From Comamonadaceae bacterium (lineage in GTDB: Bacteria; Pseudomonadota; Gammaproteobacteria; Burkholderiales; Burkholderiaceae_C), in NCBI GenBank assembly GCA_947372865.1, contig CANBVJ010000020.1, positions 1 through 47,601 on the forward strand: DNA of 47,601 nt. The letters run 5' to 3'. The notes under the pieces were generated by a model that was given only the letters and a program-made list of their open reading frames with translations, searched no databases and was not told where the DNA came from. Of this stretch, positions 11,958 through 20,757 are shown piece by piece; within the stretch, counting starts at the first letter, position 1, and each line of letters opens with the position of its first letter. Made by a program: the position numbers and the translations under genes.

Positions 11958-12120
11958 TGTTGCCCCCACGCTCGCCCACTGCGTGTGGCTCGCTGCCCCC
12001 CGAGGGGGTTAACCCGGCTTGGGGCGACCCGGCGCAGGGGGGTGTTGCCCCGACGCTCGCCCACTGCGTGTGGCTCGCTGCCCCCCGAGGGGGTTAACCC
12101 GGCTTGGGGCGACCCGGCGC
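11958..12120. repeat. Two tandem copies of an 85-bp intergenic repeat
   Basis: Copy 1 (11958-12035) and copy 2 (12043-12120) are almost identical with a period of 85 bp; a C/G difference is seen near the start of each unit. Each unit holds the palindrome CCCCCCGAGGGGG and a GGTTAACC palindrome, so it can fold into strong hairpins. The pair fills the gap between convergent dnaB and phoH, where it could act as a transcription barrier. Similar CCCCCGAGGGGG-containing intergenic repeats are common in Comamonadaceae genomes, to my knowledge. Confidence 0.9.
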
Positions 12121-12151
12121 CGGGTTGCCCGTTTCTAAAAAGTCGCGCGTT

Positions 12152-13912
12152 TTAGAGCACTTCGCTGGCAAAGTCCGCCAGCCGTGAGCGCTCACCGCGC
12201 GCCAGGGTGATGTGGCCGCCGTGCGGCCAGCCTTTGAATCGATCCACGGCAAAGGTCAGGCCGGAGGACCCTTCAGTCAGGTAAGGCGTGTCAATCTGGG
12301 CCAAATTGCCCATGCAAACGATTTTGGTGCCGGGGCCAGCACGGGTGATCAGCGTCTTCATTTGCTTGGGCGTGAGGTTTTGCGCCTCGTCGATGATCAC
12401 GTACTTGTTCAAAAACGTGCGCCCGCGCATGAAGTTCATGCTCTTGATCTTGATGCGACTGCGAATCAGCTCGCTGGTGGCCGCGCGCCCCCATTCCCCG
12501 GCGTTGGTGTCGGTCTTGCCCAGGACTTCGAGGTTGTCGTCGAGCGCGCCCATCCAGGGGCCCATTTTTTCTTCTTCTGTGCCGGGCAAAAAGCCGATGT
12601 CTTCGCCCACGCTCACGGTGGCGCGGGTCACGATGATTTCGGTGTAACGCCGGTCGTCGAGCACTTGGGTCAGGCCTGCGGCCAGCGCCATCAGGGTTTT
12701 GCCGGTGCCGGCGGTGCCGGTCAGCGTCACAAAGTCCACTTCCGGATCGGTCAGCAGGTTCATGGCGAAGTTTTGTTCGCGGTTGCGGGTGGTCACACCC
12801 CAGACCGCGTTTTTCAGGTGGTTGAAGTCACGCAGGGTTTTGAGCACCGCAGTATTGCCCCGGATTTCGGTGACGCGCGCATACAAACTTGGCTCACCCG
12901 GCGACTCAAAGTACACAAACTGGTTGATCAGCATGCTGGGCACCGTGGGGCCATTGACCTTGTAAAAAGTGTTTTGCCCTTGTTGCCAGCTTTCCACACT
13001 TTGGCCGTGGGTGGACCAAAAGTCGGCGGGCAGGGCCATCGCGCCCGAATACAGCAAATCGCCGTCTTCCAGGGTTTTGTCGTTTTGGTAGTCGTCGGTG
13101 GCCAGGCCCAGGGCGCGGGCCTTGACGCGCATATTGATGTCCTTGGACACCAGCACCACTTCGCGGGCCGGGTATTTTTTGCGCAGCGCTTCCACCACAC
13201 CCAGAATCTGGTTGTCCGCCTTGCCTTGGGGCAGGCTGGTGGGCAGGCTGTAGTCCAGCGGCTGGGTCTGGAAAAGCAGTTTTCCTTTGGCCTCGCGCTG
13301 GCCGGTGCTGTTAAGTTCAAAGCCTTGGGCAATGTCCGCACCGGGTGCACCCGCCAAGGCGTCGAGTGTGCGGCTGGTTTGGCGGGCGTTGCGCGCCACT
13401 TCGGTCATGCCTTTTTTGTGGCCATCGAGCTCTTCGAGCACGATCATGGGCAAGAAGATGTCGTGCTCTTCAAAGCGGAACAGGCACATCGGGTCGTGCA
13501 TTAGCACATTGGTATCAAGCACAAACAGCTTGGACGGGCCGCTGCGGGCAGATTTACGGCTGCGCGGGGCGGCCGTTGGAGCTACCACAGGCTTGGCGGC
13601 CGCGAGTGGCGCGATGACGGCGACCGCCGCTACGGGCGCCACGGGGCTGGGCGCCGGCGTTGGCGCAGCGCGTTTGGTTTCCACTTGAACGGCGACCTCT
13701 GAGGTCGGCGCTTTGCTCAAAAGGGCGGCTTGGCGGCCCGCTACGGGGCGTTTTTCCTGGTCGACGCTGCTGTCCAGGGCAGAATTTGGCGCTTGGGCAC
13801 GCGGCGCAGTGGCTGCGGGTCGCTGCGACTGGCGCCCGGATTTTGGGGCCCCGTCAAAAGCCGAAGGTGTCAGTCGGTCAGCACGTTTGGTCGGCGCAGA
13901 GGGCAGGGGCAT
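12152..13912 (-). CDS. PIN-PhoH family ATPase
   Basis: A 586-residue PIN-PhoH (YlaK-like) protein. Residues about 1-120 form an Ala/Pro-rich, probably disordered tail unlike the core. A PIN nuclease-like domain follows (about 125-280), starting with KLFVLDTNVLMHDP and containing LEELDGHKKG. The C-terminal PhoH ATPase domain has Walker A TGTAGTGKTLMALAAG near residue 397 and Walker B KYVIIDEAQNLTPKQMK. Family members are RNA helicase/nuclease-like proteins linked to toxin-antitoxin or RNA turnover; no antitoxin gene is adjacent here. The exact start inside the low-complexity tail is uncertain. Convergent with dnaB. Confidence 0.9.
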   Translation of the reverse strand: MPLPSAPTKRADRLTPSAFDGAPKSGRQSQRPAATAPRAQAPNSALDSSVDQEKRPVAGRQAALLSKAPTSEVAVQVETKRAAPTPAPSPVAPVAAVAVIAPLAAAKPVVAPTAAPRSRKSARSGPSKLFVLDTNVLMHDPMCLFRFEEHDIFLPMIVLEELDGHKKGMTEVARNARQTSRTLDALAGAPGADIAQGFELNSTGQREAKGKLLFQTQPLDYSLPTSLPQGKADNQILGVVEALRKKYPAREVVLVSKDINMRVKARALGLATDDYQNDKTLEDGDLLYSGAMALPADFWSTHGQSVESWQQGQNTFYKVNGPTVPSMLINQFVYFESPGEPSLYARVTEIRGNTAVLKTLRDFNHLKNAVWGVTTRNREQNFAMNLLTDPEVDFVTLTGTAGTGKTLMALAAGLTQVLDDRRYTEIIVTRATVSVGEDIGFLPGTEEEKMGPWMGALDDNLEVLGKTDTNAGEWGRAATSELIRSRIKIKSMNFMRGRTFLNKYVIIDEAQNLTPKQMKTLITRAGPGTKIVCMGNLAQIDTPYLTEGSSGLTFAVDRFKGWPHGGHITLARGERSRLADFASEVL

Positions 13913-13961
13913 GGATGGGAGCTCGTGAAAAATGGGTCAGAGAGACAAAGCGATCTGCAAC

Positions 13962-13993
13962 AAAAAAGGCCACCTTTCTATAAGGCGGCCTTT
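13962..13993 (-). terminator. Rho-independent terminator downstream of bcp
   Basis: AAAGGCCACCTT at 13965-13976 pairs with AAGGCGGCCTTT at 13982-13993 with one mismatch. The six A at 13962-13967 become a U run on the minus strand. It sits between bcp and phoH, both on the minus strand, and so separates their transcription. Confidence 0.8.
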
Positions 13994-14088
13994 GGTGGGC
14001 GTGGGTCCGTGAAATTCAGTTCCATGCAAACATTATGCATGAGCCAAATGTCACCGCAATGCGCCAGGCATGCCGCCGAATGGCGGAG

Positions 14089-14565
14089 TTAGGCGGTCTC
14101 GTTGAGCGATTTGACGGCGATCAAAACTTCTTCTACGTGGCCGGGCACTTTCAGGCCACGCCACTCTTCTTTGACCAGGCCGTCGGCGCCCACCAAGAAC
14201 GTGCTGCGCTCGATGCCTTTGACTTTTTTGCCGTACATGATCTTGTTTTTGACCACACCAAACATGTGGCACATTTTTTCTTCCGTGTCGGCGATCAGCT
14301 CAAATGGCAGCTCAAGCTTGGACTTGAATTCGTCGTGCGACTTCATGTTGTCGCGAGACACGCCAAAAACCTGGGCGCCGGCATCGACAAAATCCTGGTA
14401 ATGGTCGCGAAACTGCATGGCTTCGGTAGTGCATCCGGGGGTGTTGTCTTTCGGGTAGAAAAACAAGACCAGGGTTTGCCCTGTGTGCGAGTTATTGGTA
14501 ACCCGCAAGCCGCCGGTGGCGTTGGCTTCAAATTCGGGGAGGGGCTTGTTGACAACGATCGCCAT
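14089..14565 (-). CDS. bcp: Thioredoxin-dependent peroxiredoxin, Bcp/PrxQ type
   Basis: A 158-residue Bcp/PrxQ peroxiredoxin that reduces hydrogen peroxide and organic peroxides. The active-site segment FFYPKDNTPGCTTEAMQF places the peroxidatic cysteine at residue 45. The residue where E. coli Bcp has its second cysteine (position 50) is Met, and the helix-3 site used by other PrxQ proteins (SHDEFKSKL) also lacks cysteine. The only other cysteine is C99 in EKMCHMFGV. The protein therefore looks like a 1-Cys-type Bcp that needs an external thiol. Followed by its own terminator. Confidence 0.93.
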   Translation of the reverse strand: MAIVVNKPLPEFEANATGGLRVTNNSHTGQTLVLFFYPKDNTPGCTTEAMQFRDHYQDFVDAGAQVFGVSRDNMKSHDEFKSKLELPFELIADTEEKMCHMFGVVKNKIMYGKKVKGIERSTFLVGADGLVKEEWRGLKVPGHVEEVLIAVKSLNETA

Positions 14566-14602
14566 GGGGTATTGAATCTCTCGTGCTGGATGTGTCAGTC
14601 AA

Positions 14603-14641
14603 GTTGGGAAGCTGCACGCCTTGTGCGGTGTGGCTCCCAAC
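14603..14641. other. Nested inverted repeat between bcp and Mth938-like gene
   Basis: GTTGGGAAGC (14603-14612) pairs with GCTCCCAAC (14633-14641) with one bulged base. Inside lies a second stem, GCAC/GTGC. There is no T run, so it is not a classical intrinsic terminator. It lies downstream of the Mth938-like gene and upstream of bcp, both on the minus strand, and could stabilise mRNA ends or slow transcription. Confidence 0.5.
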
Positions 14642-14704
14642 GTCAACTGCGGATTTTACTCCGAAAATGGCGACGGTCCTGGCGTGGCCGGCGCTCCGGG
14701 TGCG

Positions 14705-15070
14705 CTAGACCAGCAGCGCCGCCACGACCTTACGGCCTTCGCCCGCCAGGAAGTTGTAAGTGCGGCAGGCCGCCTGCGTGTCCATGGTTTCCACCCCAAT
14801 GCGCCGCGCGTAAAGCGCCGCCAGCCACTGCGGATTGGCAAAGCGCAGGCGTGCGCCACTGCCAAAAAGTACCAGTTCGGCGTCCCATTCCAGTATGGGC
14901 GCAAAGTCTGCCGCTTCCAGCGTCTCAAAGCTGCGTGCACGCCAGTCCAGGCGGTGTCCCATGCTGCTGATGAGCAGGCTGCTGTGCGACTGTTCGCCGT
15001 TGACCGCGACCCAGCCTTCTCCATAGCCGGTGATGGTGGGGCCTTGGGTGCGGTCGGGTTGGAGTTTCAT
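14705..15070 (-). CDS. Mth938-like domain protein (DUF498)
   Basis: A 121-residue protein of the Mth938/NDUFAF3-like family. Typical features are ITGYGEGWVAVNGE near residue 13, the central ILEWDAELVLFGSGARLRF near residues 59-77, and the end GVETMDTQAACRTYNFLAGE (91-110), which carries the conserved TxxACRTYN-like segment. Distant mitochondrial relatives assist complex I assembly; the bacterial role is unknown. Divergent from alaT with about 100 bp between the starts, so the two may share a regulatory region. Confidence 0.85.
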   Translation of the reverse strand: MKLQPDRTQGPTITGYGEGWVAVNGEQSHSSLLISSMGHRLDWRARSFETLEAADFAPILEWDAELVLFGSGARLRFANPQWLAALYARRIGVETMDTQAACRTYNFLAGEGRKVVAALLV

Positions 15071-15176
15071 GGGGGGTGCGGTCTGGCGTGTTCGGGGTTG
15101 TTCAGGCGCAGGGCAGATGCGGAACTGTGGTCAAATTATAGGTTTCGCGGCCCGCTATTCACCCTCTGGAGGGACA

Positions 15177-16403
15177 TTGAAACCCATTTACAAATCGGCC
15201 AAGCTGGCCAACGTCTGCTACGACATCCGCGGCCCCATCATGGACCGGGCGCGCCAGATGGAGGAAGAGGGGCAAAAAATCATCAAGCTCAACATCGGCA
15301 ATCTGGCCGTGTTTGGCTTTGACGCGCCCGAAGAAATTCAGCAAGACATGATCCGCAACCTGCCCAATTCGGCTGGTTACTCGGACAGCAAGGGCATTTT
15401 TGCGGCGCGCAAGGCGGTGATGCACGAGACGCAAAAGCAGGGTATCCATGGCGTGACGCTGGACGATATTTACCTGGGCAATGGCGCCAGCGAGCTTATT
15501 GTGATGGCCACCAATGGCCTGCTTGACGACGGCGACGAAATGCTCTTGCCCGCGCCCGACTATCCGCTGTGGACGGCGGCGGCCAGCCTCTCGGGCGGCA
15601 CGCCGGTGCATTATTTGTGCGACGAGTCCAAGGGCTGGATGCCAGACCTGGACGACATCCGCGCCAAGATTACGCCGCGCACCAAGGCGATTGTCGTGAT
15701 CAACCCCAACAACCCGACCGGCGCCCTGTATTCGGACGAACTGCTGCTGGCCATTGTGGCCATTGCCCGCGAACACGGACTGGTGATTTTTGCCGATGAG
15801 GTCTACGACAAGGTGCTCTATGACGGCGTGCACCACACGGCAATTGGTTCGCTGAGCGACGATGTGCTCACGCTCACCTTCAATTCGCTTTCCAAAAGCT
15901 ACCGCTCTTGCGGTTACCGCGCGGGTTGGCTGGTTGTCTCGGGCGACAAGCGCCCGGCCAAAGACTACATCGAGGGCCTGAACATGCTCTCCAATATGCG
16001 CTTGTGCGCCAATGTGCCTGGCCAGTACGCCATCCAGACGGCGCTGGGCGGCTACCAAAGCATTGACGACCTGGTGCGCGAAGGCGGGCGACTGCGCCGC
16101 CAGCGCGATTTGGCCTATGAACTGATTACCGCCATTCCGGGCGTGAGCTGCGTCAAGCCCAGCGCGGCCCTGTACATGTTTCCCCGGCTCGACCCGGTGG
16201 TGTATCCGATTGAGGACGACCAGGCCTTTTTCCTGGAATTGCTGCAAGAAACCCGCGTGATGCTGGTGCAGGGCAGCGGTTTTAACTGGGCCCAGCCAGA
16301 CCACTTCCGCATTGTGTTTTTGCCACATGAAGACGATCTGCGCGAGGCCATTGGCCGGGTTGCCAAGTTTTTGGAAACCTACCGCAAGCGCCATAGCAAC
16401 TAA
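15177..16403 (+). CDS. alaT: PLP-dependent alanine aminotransferase AlaT
   Basis: A 408-residue class I aminotransferase, close to AlaA/AlaT enzymes that interconvert pyruvate/glutamate and alanine/2-oxoglutarate. Family segments are LNIGNLAVFGFDAPEEI, the VINPNNPTGALYS stretch, the cofactor-site DEVYDKVLYDG, and the PLP-lysine motif NSLSKSYRSCGYRAGW (Lys near residue 240). The open frame extends upstream to 15030, but TTG at 15177 is preferred: GGAGGG lies 6-9 bases before it and the protein then starts KPIYKSAKLANVCYDIRGP as in relatives. It heads a co-directional run with hom, thrC and the moe/moa genes. Confidence 0.9.
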   Translation: MKPIYKSAKLANVCYDIRGPIMDRARQMEEEGQKIIKLNIGNLAVFGFDAPEEIQQDMIRNLPNSAGYSDSKGIFAARKAVMHETQKQGIHGVTLDDIYLGNGASELIVMATNGLLDDGDEMLLPAPDYPLWTAAASLSGGTPVHYLCDESKGWMPDLDDIRAKITPRTKAIVVINPNNPTGALYSDELLLAIVAIAREHGLVIFADEVYDKVLYDGVHHTAIGSLSDDVLTLTFNSLSKSYRSCGYRAGWLVVSGDKRPAKDYIEGLNMLSNMRLCANVPGQYAIQTALGGYQSIDDLVREGGRLRRQRDLAYELITAIPGVSCVKPSAALYMFPRLDPVVYPIEDDQAFFLELLQETRVMLVQGSGFNWAQPDHFRIVFLPHEDDLREAIGRVAKFLETYRKRHSN

Positions 16404-16471
16404 CACGTCGGCGCCCGGCCCGGCCAGGGCTGTGCGCGCTTGATTCCCCGATTTATTTAACGAAGAACTGT

Positions 16472-17794
16472 ATGAAACCGATTCAAGTAGGCCTGTTGGG
16501 CATTGGCGTCGTGGGCTCGGGCACTTTCAATGTGCTCCAGCGCAACCAGAGCGAGATCCAGCGCCGCGCTGGCCGTGGCATTGAGATCACCATGGTCGCT
16601 GATCTGGACACCGCGCGCGCACGCGCCGCCGTGGGGCCCAATGTGACCGTGGTCAACGACGCCCGCGCTGTGATTGCCAACCCTAATATCGATATCGTGA
16701 TTGAGCTCATTGGCGGCTACGGCATCGCCAAAACCCTGGTGCTCGAAGCCATTGCTGCGGGTAAGCACGTGGTCACGGCCAACAAGGCGCTGCTGGCGGT
16801 GCACGGCACCGAGATTTTTGCGGCGGCCTCGGCCAAAGGCGTGATGGTGGCTTTTGAGGCCGCAGTGGCCGGAGGCATTCCCATCATCAAGGCCCTGCGC
16901 GAAGGCTTGACCGCCAACCGCATTGAGTGGATTGCCGGCATCATCAACGGCACTACCAACTTCATCCTGTCCGAGATGCGCAGCAAAGGCCTGGACTTTG
17001 ACGTGGTGCTCAAGGAAGCGCAGCGCCTGGGTTACGCCGAGGCCGACCCGACCTTTGACATCGAAGGCGTGGACGCGGCGCACAAGGCAACCATCATGTC
17101 GGCGATTGCCTTTGGCATTCCGGTGCAGTTTGACAAGGCCTATGTTGAAGGCATTACCAAGCTTTCGAGCCAGGACATCAAATACGCCGAGCAACTGGGC
17201 TACCGCATCAAACTGCTGGGCATCGCCAAGCGCCGGCCCGAAGGTATCGAGCTTCGGGTGCACCCGAGCCTGGTGCCTTCTAAGCGCCTGATTGCCAATG
17301 TGGAAGGCGCCATGAACGCCGTGATGGTGCAGGGCGACGCCGTAGGCACGACGCTGTACTACGGCAAGGGCGCGGGTTCTGAACCCACGGCCAGCGCCGT
17401 GATTGCTGACCTGGTGGACATCACCCGCCTGCACACCGCTGACGCCGCCCAGCGTGTGCCACACCTGGCTTTCCAGCCCGATTCCATGAGTGATTTGCCC
17501 ATTCTGCCCATGGCCGACGTGGTGACGAGCTACTACCTGCGCTTGCGCGTGGCGGACCAGACCGGCGTGCTGGCCAAGGTGACTGGCATTTTGGCGGACG
17601 CGGACATCAGCATTGACGCGGTGTTGCAGCGCGAGGCTGACGAGGTGAGCGGTGAGGAGGCCAACCAGACCGACCTCATCATCCTGACCCACGACTGCGC
17701 CGAAGCGCGCATGGACGCCGCCTTGGTGCGCATGCAAGCCCTGCCCACGGTGCTGCAAAGCATTGTGCGCATCCGCAAAGAAGAGCTGGCCTGA
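16472..17794 (+). CDS. hom: Homoserine dehydrogenase
   Basis: A 440-residue homoserine dehydrogenase that reduces aspartate semialdehyde to homoserine, the branch point to threonine and methionine. The Rossmann motif GLLGIGVVGSGTFNVL starts at residue 8. The catalytic domain includes GIINGTTNFILSEM near residue 155 and the YAEADPTFDIEGVDAAHKA signature. A C-terminal ACT domain (about 350-430, LRLRVADQTGVLAKVTGIL) is the threonine feedback site in this monofunctional class. The stop overlaps the thrC start by one base, so the genes are translationally coupled. Confidence 0.97.
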   Translation: MKPIQVGLLGIGVVGSGTFNVLQRNQSEIQRRAGRGIEITMVADLDTARARAAVGPNVTVVNDARAVIANPNIDIVIELIGGYGIAKTLVLEAIAAGKHVVTANKALLAVHGTEIFAAASAKGVMVAFEAAVAGGIPIIKALREGLTANRIEWIAGIINGTTNFILSEMRSKGLDFDVVLKEAQRLGYAEADPTFDIEGVDAAHKATIMSAIAFGIPVQFDKAYVEGITKLSSQDIKYAEQLGYRIKLLGIAKRRPEGIELRVHPSLVPSKRLIANVEGAMNAVMVQGDAVGTTLYYGKGAGSEPTASAVIADLVDITRLHTADAAQRVPHLAFQPDSMSDLPILPMADVVTSYYLRLRVADQTGVLAKVTGILADADISIDAVLQREADEVSGEEANQTDLIILTHDCAEARMDAALVRMQALPTVLQSIVRIRKEELA

Positions 17795-19215
17795 TGCGTT
17801 ACATCTCCACCCGCGCCACCGGCACGCCGGAGCGCAAGCGCTTTTGCGAAATTTTGCTTGAAGGCCTTGCGCCCGACGGCGGCCTGTACTTGCCCGAGAC
17901 TTATCCGCAGGTGGACGCGGCTACCTTGACCCGCTGGCGTGGCCTGGCCTATGCCGATCTGGCGTTTGAAATCCTGTCCCTGTTTGTGGACGACATTCCG
18001 GCTGAAGATTTGCGCGCTCTGTGCCGCAAGACCTATACCGAAGAGGTGTTTGGCACCGCGGCCATCGTGCCCCTGACCCGCCTTGAAGACGGCTTGTACC
18101 TGGAGGCCCTGTCCAACGGCCCCACGCTGGCCTTCAAAGACATGGCCATGCAGCTGCTGGGTAACCTGTTTGAATACGAACTGGCGCGCCGTGGCGAAGA
18201 GCTCAATATCTTTGGCGCCACCAGCGGCGACACCGGCAGTGCTGCGGAATACGCAATGCGCGGCAAAAAAGGCGTGCGCGTCTTTATGACCAGCCCGAAC
18301 GGGCGCATGAGCCCCTTTCAGCAAGCGCAAATGTTCAGCCTGCTGGACGACAACATCTACAACATCGCCATCACCGGCGTGTTTGACGATTGCCAAGACT
18401 TGGTCAAGGCGGTATCTGGCGACCTGGAATTTAAGTGCAAATACAAGATTGGCACGGTCAACTCCATCAACTGGGCGCGATTGATGGCGCAGGTGGTCTA
18501 TTACTTTGCCGGTTATCTCCAAGCTACGAAAACCAATGATGAGCGCGTCAGCTTCACCGTCCCCAGCGGCAACTTCGGCAATGTCTGCGCCGGCCACGTT
18601 GCGCGCATGATGGGTTTGCCGATTGCGCAACTCGTGGTGGCTACCAACGAAAACGACGTGCTCGATGAGTTTTTCCGCACCGGCGTCTACCGTGTGCGCG
18701 GCACTGCCGATACGCATGAAACGTCGAGCCCGTCCATGGATATTTCCAAGGCCAGCAACTTCGAGCGCTTTGTGTTTGACCTGCTCGGGCGCGATGGCGT
18801 GCGCACCGCCGATTTGTTTGGTAGCCAAGTGCCGCGCCAGGGTCGCTTTGACCTGGGCGCCGATCCGGCCTTTGCCCAGGCCGCTAGCCGCTATGGCTTT
18901 GCCAGCGGCAAAAGCACGCACGCAGACCGTTTAGCCACCATCCGCGACACCTGGCAAAAATACGGCGTGGTCGTGGACACCCACACCGCTGATGGCCTGA
19001 AAGTGGCGCACGAGCACCGCCTGCCCGGCGTGCCCATGCTGGTGCTCGAAACCGCCTTGCCCATCAAGTTTGCCGCCACCATCGTCGAAGCCCTGGGGCG
19101 CGAGCCCGAGCGTCCGGCCAAGTTCGCGGGCATTGAGGCCTTGCCGAAAAAAGTGCGCGTCATGGCCCCCGACGTGCAGGCCATCAAAGACCTGATCGCC
19201 CAGGCCTGCGACTAA
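17794..19215 (+). CDS. thrC: Threonine synthase
   Basis: A 473-residue PLP enzyme converting O-phosphohomoserine to threonine. It starts MRYISTRATGTPERKRFCEI. The PLP lysine is in NGPTLAFKDMAMQLLG near residue 114, followed by ATSGDTGSAAEYAMRGK, the cofactor phosphate-binding neighbourhood typical of fold-type II. VPSGNFGNVCAGHVARMMGL matches the conserved nucleotide-like loop. Length is that of the long (proteobacterial/yeast) threonine synthase class. Directly coupled to hom, completing the threonine branch; the other gene of the branch, thrB, is not in the window. Confidence 0.96.
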   Translation: MRYISTRATGTPERKRFCEILLEGLAPDGGLYLPETYPQVDAATLTRWRGLAYADLAFEILSLFVDDIPAEDLRALCRKTYTEEVFGTAAIVPLTRLEDGLYLEALSNGPTLAFKDMAMQLLGNLFEYELARRGEELNIFGATSGDTGSAAEYAMRGKKGVRVFMTSPNGRMSPFQQAQMFSLLDDNIYNIAITGVFDDCQDLVKAVSGDLEFKCKYKIGTVNSINWARLMAQVVYYFAGYLQATKTNDERVSFTVPSGNFGNVCAGHVARMMGLPIAQLVVATNENDVLDEFFRTGVYRVRGTADTHETSSPSMDISKASNFERFVFDLLGRDGVRTADLFGSQVPRQGRFDLGADPAFAQAASRYGFASGKSTHADRLATIRDTWQKYGVVVDTHTADGLKVAHEHRLPGVPMLVLETALPIKFAATIVEALGREPERPAKFAGIEALPKKVRVMAPDVQAIKDLIAQACD

Positions 19216-19231
19216 AACCCACTTCAAGACC

Positions 19232-20488
19232 ATGAGCACGCCATCCGCCCGCAAACCCCTGATGCCGCTCGACGTGGCGCTCACCCAGCTGCTGGGCGCG
19301 CTCGCCGGTCGCACGCTGGCCACCGAGACGATTTCCACCTTTGACGCCGACGGTCGCGTGCTGGCGCAAGACGTGGTTTCCGCGCTGCAGGTGCCGCCGC
19401 AAGACAACAGCTCGATGGACGGCTACGCGCTGCGCGTGGCTGATCTGGCGCCGGGCGTCGCTTTGCCGGTGTCGCAGCGCATCGCTGCGGGCGCCAGCGG
19501 GACACCACTGGAGGAAGGCACCGTGGCGCGCATCTTTACCGGGGCGCCCATTCCGCCCGGGGCTGATGCGGTGGTCATGCAGGAAGACTGCACGGAAGTG
19601 CCAGCGAGTGACGCGTCCGGTGGCCGAGTCGCCATCGTGGTCAACGCCCGGCCTCAGATAGGGCAATGGATTCGCCGCCAAGGTGAAGACGTTACTTTGG
19701 GTCACGCTGTCTTGCGCGCAGGCCAGCGCTTGGGGCCAGCGGCCTTAGGAATGGCCGCCAGCGTGGGCATGGCGCTGTTGCAAGTGGCGCGCCGCCCCCG
19801 GGTGGCCTTGTTTTCTACCGGGGACGAACTCGTCATGCCCGGCCAGGTGGCGCCCGAGCACATGGCGCCGGGGGCGATTTACAACTCCAACCGTTTCTTT
19901 TTGGCCAGCCTGCTGCGCCGCATGGGCTGCGAGGTCACTGACCTTGGCATCGTGCCCGACCAACTGGACGCCACCGTGGCCGCCTTGCGCGGCGCCGCCC
20001 AGGCGCACGACGTGATTCTGACCAGCGGTGGCGTATCCGTGGGGGAAGAAGACCACATCAAACCGGCTGTGCAGGCGCTGGGCACGCTGGATTTGTGGCA
20101 AATCGCCATCAAGCCCGGCAAACCGTTTGCCCATGGGCGCATTGGCCAGTCGCAATTTATTGGCTTGCCTGGTAACCCCGTGTCGAGCTTTATGACCTTT
20201 TTGCTACTGGTGCGGCCCTTTTTGCTGCGCCTGCAAGGCGTGGCGGACGTGGCGCTGCCCCAGCAAACCCTGCGCGCCGACTTTGCCTGGCCGCGGGCGG
20301 ACAAGCGCCAGGAATTTTTGCGCGTGCGGCGCAATGCGGCCGGCGGCCTGGATTTGTTCCCCAACCAAAGCTCGGGCGTTCTGAGTTCGGCCGTGTGGGG
20401 CGACGGCTTCGTGGACAACGCGCGCGGCCAGACGATTGCGCCGGGGGACCTGGTGCGCTTTGTGGCCTTTAACGAGCTACTGGCCTAA
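19232..20488 (+). CDS. moeA: Molybdopterin molybdenumtransferase
   Basis: A 418-residue MoeA protein that inserts molybdate into adenylylated molybdopterin, the last step of molybdenum cofactor synthesis. Motifs are PPQDNSSMDGYALR near residue 52, GTVARIFTGAPIPPGADAVV near 95, the STGDEL segment near residue 195, and VILTSGGVSVGEEDHIKPAV near 260, followed by KPGKPFAHG and GLPGNPVSSFMTF. Starts 16 bp after thrC and 13 bp before moaD, so the amino-acid and cofactor genes may share a transcript. Confidence 0.96.
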   Translation: MSTPSARKPLMPLDVALTQLLGALAGRTLATETISTFDADGRVLAQDVVSALQVPPQDNSSMDGYALRVADLAPGVALPVSQRIAAGASGTPLEEGTVARIFTGAPIPPGADAVVMQEDCTEVPASDASGGRVAIVVNARPQIGQWIRRQGEDVTLGHAVLRAGQRLGPAALGMAASVGMALLQVARRPRVALFSTGDELVMPGQVAPEHMAPGAIYNSNRFFLASLLRRMGCEVTDLGIVPDQLDATVAALRGAAQAHDVILTSGGVSVGEEDHIKPAVQALGTLDLWQIAIKPGKPFAHGRIGQSQFIGLPGNPVSSFMTFLLLVRPFLLRLQGVADVALPQQTLRADFAWPRADKRQEFLRVRRNAAGGLDLFPNQSSGVLSSAVWGDGFVDNARGQTIAPGDLVRFVAFNELLA

Positions 20489-20501
20489 GCCGCAAACCGG
20501 T

Positions 20502-20753
20502 ATGCAAATTCACATCAAATACTTTGCCTCCATCCGCGAGGCCATGCGCTGCGGATCAGAGCGCTGGGACACCAGCGCCTCGACCCTGGGCGAATTGCGC
20601 CTGGCGCTGGTCCAGCGTGACTTGCGCGACGACCACCCCCTGGCCGCAGGGCGCGCGGTGCGCATTGCGCTGGACCAGCTCATGTGCGAAGAAGACGCCT
20701 TACTCACGCCGGGCTGCGAAGTGGCTTTTTTCCCACCGGTGACCGGCGGTTAA
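20502..20753 (+). CDS. moaD: Molybdopterin synthase sulfur carrier subunit
   Basis: An 83-residue ubiquitin-fold protein. It begins MQIHIKYFASIREAMRCGSE and ends with FPPVTGG, the C-terminal Gly-Gly that is thiocarboxylated and donates sulfur to precursor Z. The frame is open upstream to 20436, but the ATG at 20502 gives the correct family N-terminus. It lies 13 bp after moeA and 4 bp before moaE, its obligate partner in the MoaD2E2 molybdopterin synthase. Confidence 0.93.
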   Translation: MQIHIKYFASIREAMRCGSERWDTSASTLGELRLALVQRDLRDDHPLAAGRAVRIALDQLMCEEDALLTPGCEVAFFPPVTGG

Positions 20754-20757
20754 AGCC

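Noticed and set aside
11958..12120. Possible CRISPR-like repeats
   Set aside because: Only two units, each about 78 bp and directly adjacent apart from 7 bp; there are no spacers and no cas genes. It is a tandem intergenic repeat.
12212..13504. 430-codon open frame antisense to the PIN-PhoH gene
   Set aside because: Same reverse-frame artefact; composition rich in His, Gly and Ala without family motifs, while the minus strand has clear PIN and PhoH motifs.
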